Shown in pieces: positions 55,764-64,000 of a DNA stretch of 64,000 nt. The stretch is taken from the NCBI GenBank assembly GCA_036346255.1, contig CM070623.1:6738407-6802406 (forward strand), written 5' to 3'. The notes under the pieces are model-generated. The model was not told where the DNA came from. It saw only the letters and a list, made by a program, of their open reading frames with translations, and searched no databases. The stretch is from Ampelocalamus luodianensis (Eukaryota > Streptophyta > Magnoliopsida > Poales > Poaceae). Position numbers and translations under genes: made by a program. Numbering within the stretch: position 1 is the first letter of the stretch; every line of letters begins with the position of its first letter.

Positions 55764-56687
55764 TCATCGCTTCTCACTTATGTGACCCAAACGACAATGC
55801 CAAATAAAAGTGGAATTCATGTTATTAGGCCTAAGCCTTTTCGCATTAATATTATAGACGGGTGCAACACCAAGATTTAAAATAAACAACCCATTCAAAA
55901 CAGGTGCATAGCCATAAAACGCTTCATTCAAAAATATAGAACAACCATTGTTCTCAATAATGAATTTATAACCATCTGCTATCAAACATGAGGCAGAGAT
56001 AATGTTTCTACTCATGGCTGGAACGTAATAACAATTATTTAATTCTATAATAAATCCTGAAGGCAAAAGTAATGGCAAGGTCCCGACGGCTAATGCAGCA
56101 ACCCTTGCTTTATTCCCGACGCGAAGATCCATCTCGCCTCTTGCAACTCTCCTAATCCTTGTTAGACTCTGCATCGAATTGCAAATATGAGCAACCGATC
56201 TGGTATCAAATACCCATGAGTTAACAGAAGAATCAGCAAGAAAAATATCTATAACATTAATACCTGAAGTGGAAGGTTTAGTCCCACCATTCTTTTTCAG
56301 ATCAGCTAGGTATTTCTTGCAGTTCCTCTTCCAATGGCCTAGCTCTTTGTAGTAAAAGCATTCATTCTCTTGAGTTGGGCCAGACTTAGTCTTGGGCTTA
56401 GGCTTATTGGTTTGGATCCTATCCGAAACTTTAGCCTTACCCTTTCCATTGACCTTAGTCTTAGCCTTCTTCTTGAAGCTCGTACTCTTTTGCACCATCA
56501 TCACATGACTGTTGCTTTTCTTAATGCTGTCTTCTGCAGTCTTGAGCATCATATGCAGTTCGGTGAGATTCTTGTCTAAACTATTCATATAGAAGTTCAA
56601 AATGAACGGCCCATAGCTTGCAGGAAGCGAAGCAAGAATCAAATCTGTAGCCAACTCTTGACTAAGTGGAAAACTAAGTTTTTCCAA
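55764..56687 (-). pseudogene. Copia gag C-terminus, protease and pre-integrase region
   Basis: A 307-codon frame: the gag end (ATDLILASLPASYGPFILNF), a Lys-rich linker, and a zinc knuckle reading CFYYKELGHWKRNC. The second Cys is Tyr (plus strand 56349-56351). The protease signature WVFDTRSVAHIC has Arg in place of the catalytic-loop Gly (56198-56200). The pre-integrase FIWHCRLGHISEKR follows. A frameshift directly after it ends the frame. The two substitutions are both G-to-A and would separately disable RNA binding and processing. Confidence 0.87.
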
Positions 56688-56690
56688 GCT

Positions 56691-57131
56691 CTATGTGTAA
56701 CCAACCATCTTAATCACATGTGGGCTCACCGGACTATCCTCAGCTAGCTTACTACCAAACAAGTTCTTTGAGATCTCATATCTCTCAGTTCTTGCTTGGG
56801 TCTCAAACATGCCTTTGAGCGCCACGATCATATCGTAGGCCTCAATGTTCTCAAACTGCTTCTGAAGGTCTGAGTTCATAGCAGCAAGCATGAGACAGCT
56901 AACATCAAGGGACTCATCACATGCCTTTTTATAGGCGCTTTTAAGAGCATCAGCAGCATTTTCAGTAGGCACATCTGGAATTGGTTCCTCTAGAACATGT
57001 TCCTTTTTATCTTGCCTAAGAACAATTCTTAGGTTGCGGGACCAATCCGCAAAATTTGTTCCATTTAGTTTTTCCTTATCAAGTATCGAACGCAAAGCAA
57101 AACTGGATGTAGGTACAGCAGTTGGTACCAT
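56691..57131 (-). pseudogene. Copia gag N-terminus
   Basis: An ATG at 57131 opens 146 codons with the copia gag start (SILDKEKLNGTNFADWSRNL) and UBN2-type helices (MLAAMNSDLQKQFENIEAYD, FETQARTERYEISKNLFGSK). It stops at 56691 just before the in-frame continuation MEKLSFPLSQELATDLI. A single stop or small indel thus separates the gag halves. Confidence 0.85.
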
Positions 57132-57390
57132 GATCTACAACATAAGATATGCAAAACTAAGACATATGTTCAAAAGTAACTTGTATTAAACAATTTAATA
57201 AAGATACTCCCACTAAATACCATATCCCTCTTATGACATTCTAGTGATTCAAGACCCATAATTAATTAATCTCCTAGTGAGCTTTGGCATCACTGCTAGA
57301 AGATTAGTGAATATGGTAAGCAACCCTTTGCTAATCATATCCCTATATGACTCTTGTTGTTGGGCAAAGATCTCTATGCTCCAAGATCTT
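57132..57390 (-). other. Copia 5' leader, truncated by gypsy insertion
   Basis: Non-coding leader upstream of copia gag. BARE-type elements have long leaders between the 5' LTR and gag. At 57391 the family-B gypsy LTR begins, so the rest of the leader and the 5' LTR lie outside the window. Confidence 0.7.
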
Positions 57391-60300
57391 TGTCGGGACC
57401 TGCATTTCGATTCGGAACCCTCTCGTATATCTTGCACTAGTCCAGATCACGCTAGTGCACACAGGTTAACATAGGTAAATATCGATCCACACAAACGATA
57501 AATAAAGTAAACGATTAATTTGAATAACAAATAAGGGTTTTGACCTTATGGTCGAGTTTACACTTATTAAGCCACGCAGGCTAACGATAAATAAAGCAAG
57601 AGGCGAACGGAAAACTCGGTGTAGATCCCACCAATTCACCACAGCAACCGATCGGGATCCGCACTTTAACGCACCATCGGCCTTCAACGAACTCCTCCTC
57701 AGCGGCGTAGACTCCTCTTCTCAGAGGTTTGGCGCAAGTTTTACAACAAGCGTGAGTACACAACCGTACTGCAAATCATACCACGTAATGCAATGTATAG
57801 ATGCAGACTTATTCCAAATAAAAGGCTTCTGTGGTTCTTTTGCGTAAAAGCAACATTTGCAATTGAATACAAATAATAGATTGAAAACATAACTCAAAAC
57901 AAATAAACAATATTAATTTAACAGTTGTTTCCACAAAGACACATAGCCTAATCAAATTCTTTCACACAGCTATATGATTAAGGTCACACAGCTGTCCCTT
58001 CCCAAAGGTTTTATGAAAACTACCCCTCGTGTGAAATCCCCGAGCATGTCCATGACCACGGACGCGGCTATTCGAATAGATTGATTCAACACTCTGCAGA
58101 GGTTGTACACTTTACCCACAAGATACAACTAGTGTAGCAAACACCAATCGTAACAAAACAGTTCGAAAACTTCATCTCAAACATTGACATTCCCAGTGTG
58201 CTTACAAACCGCTATACCAACTCACATAGAATTGGTATAACACACACCACCGACAGGAAGACGAATCGTCCCGCGATGCAACCACCAAGTAGTTACACCT
58301 CCACCTGTCACACACACCTAACCTATCCACCGAACATCAATGCCGAGAATCCATAACTTACTAAGTTAGGCCCGTCCCATACCGGGCATGTGGTCGCATG
58401 AAGGCTCAGCTTCAATGGCGCACAAAGTTAAGTCCTTAATTGACCAAGGCAAGACTTCCATGTTCTAACTAAGTCACAAAGATTATCATTCCCATCACAT
58501 AGACCACCATGTCACACAGTCTCCACCACTTGCCTCAGTCTAAATCCTTTACCACCCAGTTGGTTTTAGTGCAACACATGCCATCACGAAGTAATAACAT
58601 ACAGCACACAACTTTACACAAAGTTCCATAGTCACTTAGTCACATTTAATATTTGCAACTTTCATGAGATGTGAGACTCGTAGCATGGCTAAGCAATTGT
58701 ACTCGCATCTAACCAACCCACGTTGGTGCTATAATATTACCAACTAATAACCAATCTAGGGTGATAAGGAATTATGACATACAAGGCCAAGGTGTGATAA
58801 CAAATTGGATAATAACTATACCCAAAGCATTTAAATAAATAATTAAAGTAGAATGCAATAATTTAACACAAAGTAATTTGAAAACTGGGTTCAAGATGAT
58901 CAAAGGTATGACTTGCCTTGGAAAAGGTCTATGTACTGGTCTTGATCTTGGGGTGCTCCTTCTTCCACAAAATTTCCCGACGAATCGACGTCTACTACAA
59001 AACTAAACAAAAACAAACAAAACAAATAAATAACAGAGGCAAAACAAACTCCAAAAATTAAATAAAAATCTCAGATAAATAGAGCTTGAATTTAGACAAA
59101 TTTAGAAATTTGAATAGGCTCAATCGGAGTTAGGATGCAAAAGTTATGAGCTTTGGAAGATTGGAAATCTAAAAGAAACCCTAATTTGGATTTTCTGGAA
59201 TTTCTGAATTATTTCTTAACAGAAAAATCGGATTATTGCGCAAAGCTGGCGTCAGCGAAGGAATTTTGGAATTAAAAGAAATCAGAAAACAATTCTGACA
59301 TGTGGGACCCACATGTCAGTGAGATGGCTCATGGTAGACCAAGTCTACCGAGCCTCGGGATCTGGAGATCGATGGACTGCCCACGCACGCGTGCACGTGG
59401 ACGATGACTAGGCGCCACGCACGCGCACACGTGGCGCGATGCTAACATGGCGGCAAGGTGGCGGTGGCGTGGACAACAACAGAGCGCGGCGCTTAAACCG
59501 ACGACAACGATTTAACGGCGCGATCCACCGGCGGTGAGTGGTACCAACGTGAAGAGGTGCGACGCGATCACGAGAAGGGCTCACGGTGCACGAGGGCGAT
59601 CAGAGCGCCGGCGCGGCGATAAGCGGCGGAGGGGTCTCGGGCTCGACGGGATCGGTGCTCCGGTGACGCTCCGGCGAAACGAAGGCCACCAAAGTGAAGT
59701 GCAGCTCCGTGCGATGCCGATGGTGCAGACCACGAAGCTCGAGCAGCTCCGGTTGCGGCGGAAAAGCTCGTCGGAGAAGGCGGTGGCGCAAAACGATCTT
59801 CAAGCTCCTGCGGCGGCTAGGGTTTAGCGCGAGGGCTAAGGCGGCTAGGGTTGGGGTGCGGACGCCGAGGGCTCCTCTCCTTTATACTCGGGGCTCGGAG
59901 AGGCCAGGCACAAACGCCTAAAATCGATTGCGCGCGCGGCGAAACCCTAATCGACTCGAGAGCGATGACGACGTGGTCGGGTGGGACCCACACGCCGCTG
60001 GCTAGGTTAGGGCGCGCGGCGTGCGAAAGCGCGCGCCGCTGAAACGGACTCAAGGATCTGACCGTCCGTCCGAGATCGAACAGCTCAAACACCGAGGGAC
60101 AATCGGGTTGCCCGGACAGCCCACTCGCATCCCGCCGTCCATTTCTGATGGGACGGTGGAAAACGATCGAGGCGCTCGGAAGGAAAGAGAAAGGGAAACA
60201 GAGAGGCTGACAGGTGGGGTCCACCTGTCAGCGGAGGCGGGCGCGCGCGCACGCGGGTGGGCTGAACAGAGCTGGGCTGAAGGTGGTTTTGGGCTGGGTT

Positions 60301-60614
60301 TCGGCCCAAAGGGTTTTCTGAGATTTTAATAGTTTTTCTAATTTAGAAAATACCAGAAATTCAAATGGGCAATAGAAAATAGCAAATGAACTCAGAAAAA
60401 TTCTAGAAAAATCTAGAAAATATATCTGAGCACATAGAACCCAAATAAAATAGTTTTGGTTAATGTTCATGTTGGGATTATTCACATTAAATGTTTTTGA
60501 TTGTAAAGTCCAATATTAAGCTTTTGAAATTAAATTCAAATAAAATCCAAATGGTGAATTTTCTCCCTACTAACTATTAAAAGATTTTTAAGCTCTGAAA
60601 ATTGGGATGTTACA
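57391..60614 (-). mobile_element. 3' LTR of chromodomain gypsy element (family B)
   Basis: 3224 bp. Sense start TGTAACATCCCAATTTT at 60614, end GGTCCCGACA at 57391. It matches the solo LTR at 10389-13696. The left flank ATCTT (57386-57390) is the candidate target duplication; its partner is off-window. It contains CTATTCGAATAG (58068-58079), CTCTGCAGAG (58092-58101), GAGTAC-ACAACC-GTACTG (57754-57771) and a TATAAAG box on the minus strand (59880-59886). A polypurine tract (TTTAAGGGGGAGGTT) adjoins at 60615-60630. Confidence 0.92.
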
Positions 60615-60653
60615 AACCTCCCCCTTAAAGGAATCTCGACCCCGAGATTCAGG

Positions 60654-61385
60654 CTAGCTAGAGAAAAGGCTAGGAAACTCGGCTTTCAGCTCTTCTTCAC
60701 GTTCCCACGTTGCTTCTCCTTCTGAGTGGTTGCTCCACTGGACCTTGCAAAAACGAACGGTCTTGCTTCTGGTGAGGCGCTCTGCGACATCCAAAATCTT
60801 GACTGGCTGCTCCTTGTAGGTAAGATCCTCTTTCAACTCAATTGATTCCAACGGGGCTTGCTCTTCTGGCACACGAAGACACTTCTTCAATTGCGAGACA
60901 TGAAAGACATCATGCACTCCTGCTAACGACGGCGGTAACTCCAACTGGTAAGCAACTTCTCCACGGTGTTCCAAAATCTTGAACGGACCAACATACCTAG
61001 GGGCAAGCTTCCCTTTGGCATGAAACCTTTTGACACCTCTGAGCGGGGTCACTCGAAGATAAACGAAATCTTCGGGTTCAAAAATGAGATCACGACGACG
61101 ATTATCAGCATAGCTCTTCTGCCTAGACTGAGCTATCTTCAATCTTTCTCTGATCATGGCCACTTGTTCTTCTGCTTCCTGAATAATGTCTGGACCGAAA
61201 ACTGATCGTTCAGCTGTCTCTGACCAATTCAACGGGGTTCTACAGGCACGGCCATACAAAGCTTCAAATGGTGACATTTGTAGACTGGCTTGATAACTGT
61301 TGTTGTACGAGAATTCTGCATACGGTAAACTTTTATCCCATCGGGTAGCATTAGCTAGAGCACAAGCTCTCAGCATATCCTCCAA
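60654..61385 (-). pseudogene. Gypsy integrase C-terminal half and chromodomain
   Basis: A 243-codon frame continuing the integrase of 61405-61980 after a one-base frameshift. It has LPYAEFSYNNSYQASLQMSP, the SRQKSYADNRRRDL basic stretch, the C-terminal fold APRYVGPFKILEHRGEVAYQ, VHDVFHVSQLKKCL and a chromodomain tail (FCKVQWSNHSEGEATWEREE). The stop at 60654 is the natural polyprotein end. This part of the frame is undamaged. Confidence 0.87.
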
Positions 61386-61404
61386 TATCTGATTAACTCT
61401 TTCA

Positions 61405-61980
61405 TCATCCCATCTGCTGTGGATGATACGCGGTACTGAAATTCAAATGGGTGCCCAATGCTTCATGCAAACTTTGCCAAAAACGAGAGGTGAACTGAGA
61501 TCCTCGATCTGACACTATCTTCTTGGGCACTCCATGCAAACTGACAATTCTAGCCATGTACAATTCTGCAAGACGATCTCCTGAGTATGTGGTTTTGACT
61601 GGCAGGAAATGGGCGACCTTTGTCAAACGATCGACTATTACCCAGATCGAATCGTAACCCGATTGGGTCTTGGGTAAACCGGTGATGAAATCCATTCCGA
61701 TCTCTTCCCACTTCCATTCTGGAATCTTCAGCGGTTGCAGCAAACCTGCTGGTCTCTGGTGTTCTGCCTTTACTTTCTGACAGGTGTCGCACAAGGCAAC
61801 GAACTCTGCGACTTCTCGTTTCAAATTTGGCCACCAAAATTTAGTCTTAACATCCTGGTACATCTTGGTACTTCCAGGGTGGATCGAATACTTTGAGTCA
61901 TGGGCCTCCTTTAAGATTAATTGTCTTAGACCATCGATATCCGTACACGATCGACCATTAATCCAGTATGTCTTGATCAT
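61405..61980 (-). pseudogene. Gypsy integrase N-terminal half
   Basis: A 191-codon frame with the HHCC zinc-binding region (EAHDSKYSIHPGSTKMYQDV, ALCDTCQ) and the first two catalytic Asp residues (GMDFITGLP and IVSDRGSQFTSRFW). The frame is lost at AYHPQQMG, just before the catalytic Glu, by loss of one base near 61415. The Glu-containing segment continues out of frame in the next piece. Confidence 0.87.
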
Positions 61981-62887
61981 CCTTGGTGAAATCTTTGAAT
62001 TTCCCTTCTACCATTTTGATCTTGATTTCTGACAACACGGAATCCTTTGGTTGTGCTTCACGAATCTGCTTCTCCAGGGTAGACTGTACCTCCAAATTGG
62101 CTACAAATCCTTCGAACACAACTTCTAGCTTTAGCTTCTGAAATTCTTCATGAAGTTCTGGGCAACTTCTCTTTACTTCCAAAGTATTGCAGTAACTCTT
62201 ACGACTTAGAGCGTCTGCGACTACGTTGGCCTTTCCGGGATGGTAATGGATTCCAAGATTATAATCCTTGATCAATTCTAACCATCTTCTCTGTCTCATG
62301 TTCAAATATGACTGGGTGAAGATATACTTTAGGCTTTTATGATCTGTGTAGACTTCGCAGCGATTACCGATGAGATAGTGACGCCAAATTTTTAAAGCAT
62401 GAACTACGGCAGCTAATTCCAGATCATGAGTAGGGTAATTCTCATCGTGAGGTCTCAATTGCCTTGACGCATAAGCGACAGCTCTTCCTTCTTGCATCAG
62501 GACGCATCCTAATCCTTGATGCGAAGCATCACAATAGATATCGAAATCCTTTCGAATATCTGGCAGAATAAACACTGGGGCTGAAGTCAAACGCTTCTTC
62601 AATTCTTGAAAACTTTCTTCACAGGCTGGAGTCCAAGTGAACTTTTTCTCCTTCTTCAACAATTGCGTAAGAGGCTTAGCAATCGATGAGAATCCTTCGA
62701 TGAAACGGCGGTAATAACCTGCCATTCCCAAGAAACTGCGAATCTGAGTCACGGTCTTGGGCTGCTCCCAATGTAGCACTGCTTTAACTTTACCGGGGTC
62801 AACTGCTACTCCCTCGGCTGTCATCACATGACCAAGGAAATCCACTTCCTTCTTCCAAAAATCACACTTACTAAACTTGGCATACAA
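61958..62887 (-). pseudogene. Gypsy reverse transcriptase thumb/connection and RNase H
   Basis: 309 codons: KCDFWKKEVDFLGHVMTAEG, SFLGMAGYYRRFIEGFSS, RNase H with FDIYCDASHQGLGCVLMQEG, VAYASRQLRPHDENYPTHDL, EVYTDHKSLKYIFTQSYLN and VVADALSRKSY. It is in frame with the preceding RT piece across a single TAA (62906-62908). It overlaps the integrase start in another frame, so a frameshift lies near 61970. Confidence 0.87.
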
Positions 62888-62905
62888 CTGATGCTCTCTG
62901 AGTTT

Positions 62906-63688
62906 TTAAAATATTATCCTTAAATGTTCGGCGTGTTCTTCCTCCGACTTGGAGTACACCAGAATATCATTAATGAACACAACTACGAACTTGTCCAAAT
63001 ATTCCATGAATACTTTATTCATCATGTTCATGAAATAGGCAGGGGCATTAGTCAGACCAAATGACATGACTAAGAACTCATAATGTCCATACCGTGTTGA
63101 GAAAGCGGTCTTCGGTATATCCTTAGGACAAATCTTTAGCTGGTGGTAACCTGATCGCAGGTCGATCTTCGAGAATAATCCGGCTCCTTTCATCTGATCA
63201 AACAGATCATCTATCCGGGGTAGTGGGTACTTGTTCTTGATGGTAACCTCGTTGAGAGAACGGTAATCAATACACATCCTCATACTTCCATCTTTCTTCT
63301 TGACAAACAATACTGGCGCTCCCCATGGCGACGAACTAGGTCTCACGAAACCTTTCTCAAGAAGTTCTTCTATCTGCTTCTTCATCTCTACCAACTCATC
63401 GGCTGGCATCTGATAAGGTCTCTCTGAAATTGGTGCTGTCCCTGGCACTAGGTCGATGACAAACTCAATGTCCCGATCCGGTGGCATTCCTGGTAATTCC
63501 TCTGGAAACACATCTGGGTATTCACTGACCACTGGTACTTCTTCCAAGGAAAGGGTCTTCAAACTGTTTACTAGCAAATGTCCATCACGAACTGAGGTAG
63601 CTAGAAACTCTACCTTGTTTCCTTTGACATCCTCGATCGCATTACGCTCTTGACCACAATCTAGCACGCTTTGTGCTTGGATAACCAA
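62906..63688 (-). pseudogene. Gypsy reverse transcriptase palm with altered active site
   Basis: A 260-codon frame with the protease-RT linker (YPDVFPEELPGMPPDRDIEF), the finger/palm blocks (VRPSSSPWGAPVLFVKKKDG, IDYRSLNEVTIKNKYPLPRI, FSKIDLRSGYHQLKI) and the active-site region FVVVFINDILVYSK. The first of the two adjacent Asp residues is Asn (AAT), which is expected to abolish catalysis. A TAA at 62906-62908 then stops the frame. Confidence 0.88.
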
Positions 63689-64000
63689 TCCATGCCAAGA
63701 ATGACATCTAGGGTTTGGGTGTCTAGGACAATTAGGTTGGCTAGAAACTCAACTCCACTATGTGTAACTTAGCTCTAAACATCCCACTCTAGTACTTAGC
63801 TCGCTCCAGCGATCGACTAACAGAGTATGCTTAAGTTGCATAACTTCCAATTTATTCTTGGTTGCAAACATTCCAGAAACAAATGAATGCGAAGCTCCAG
63901 AATCAAACAAAACTGATGCAGGTACTGAGTTAACCAGAAACTTACCCAGTACGACGTCTGGTGATTCCTGGGCTCCTTCCAGAGTGACGTGGTTGACACG
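63689..64000 (-). pseudogene. Gypsy aspartic protease, partial at window edge
   Basis: Read from the right edge, the frame carries VNHVTLEGAQESPDVVLG and the protease signature SVLFDSGASHSFVS, with Asp-Ser-Gly intact, unlike the protease of the other gypsy copy. The frame then degenerates near 63780-63800 with a stop before the linker to RT. Gag and the 5' LTR lie beyond 64000. Confidence 0.82.

Noticed and set aside
45366..64000. Endogenous pararetrovirus origin of the reverse transcriptase regions
   Set aside because: Both gypsy copies have LTRs or LTR ends, integrase and a chromodomain, and the copia has the gag-protease-integrase-RT-RNase H order. No movement or coat protein signature was seen.

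Overview
This is plant nuclear DNA, almost certainly from a grass and probably Oryza or a close relative. The only host gene recognised with confidence is a DUF4220/DUF594 protein gene, a family greatly expanded in grasses. The rest is mostly LTR retrotransposons of grass type: chromodomain Ty3/gypsy elements with LTRs of 3-4.6 kb, and a BARE/RIRE1-like Ty1/copia element whose LTR starts TGTTGGAAATATGCCC. No tRNA, rRNA, CRISPR or bacterial-type feature was seen. Many apparent ORFs lie in GC-rich LTR or leader sequence and were not called as genes.

Left part (1-27.7 kb). An LTR remnant (about 1.02-1.35 kb) and a PIF/Harbinger-like DNA element (2358-4489, TTA target duplication) precede a short single-copy stretch holding a possible small spliced gene. 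A plus-strand gypsy LTR (5741-8732 and 22745-23351) is split by a complete copia-type element, 8733-22739, with target duplication TCGTG. That element is on the minus strand and has gag but no pol. It is itself hit by two solo gypsy LTRs: 10389-13696 (AAAGT) and 17831-22401 (CTTAG). Next come a truncated copia gag fragment, a second copy of sequence seen at 2.2-2.9 kb and 23.4 kb, and a degenerate TTCGACCA array.

Host gene (27.7-34.1 kb). A DUF4220/DUF594 gene on the plus strand is disabled by at least two frameshifts, a 51-bp inverted-repeat MITE, and a complete 3.8-kb LTR retrotransposon on the minus strand (28785-32603, ATCTG duplications, 368-bp LTRs). The inserted element has no recognisable pol. 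It carries one uninterrupted frame of about 938 codons that joins pieces resembling a PPR protein, a G-type lectin receptor kinase, a Gln/Pro-rich protein and unidentified segments. This multi-gene-capture element is the most interesting object in the window.

Right part (34.3-64 kb). A third solo gypsy LTR (34318-38953) is followed by a stack of nested minus-strand elements, each inserted into the previous one and all cut by the right edge: a partial LTR from 39594; a chromodomain gypsy from 40707 with an extra ORF between its primer-binding site and gag; a BARE/RIRE1-like copia from 51512, inserted in that gypsy's 5' LTR; and another chromodomain gypsy from 57391, inserted in the copia leader. 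Every autonomous-type element here is dead, with frameshifts, stops and G-to-A changes at catalytic residues. The large LTRs of different families share two palindromes and a GAGTAC/GTACTC inverted repeat near their 3' ends.
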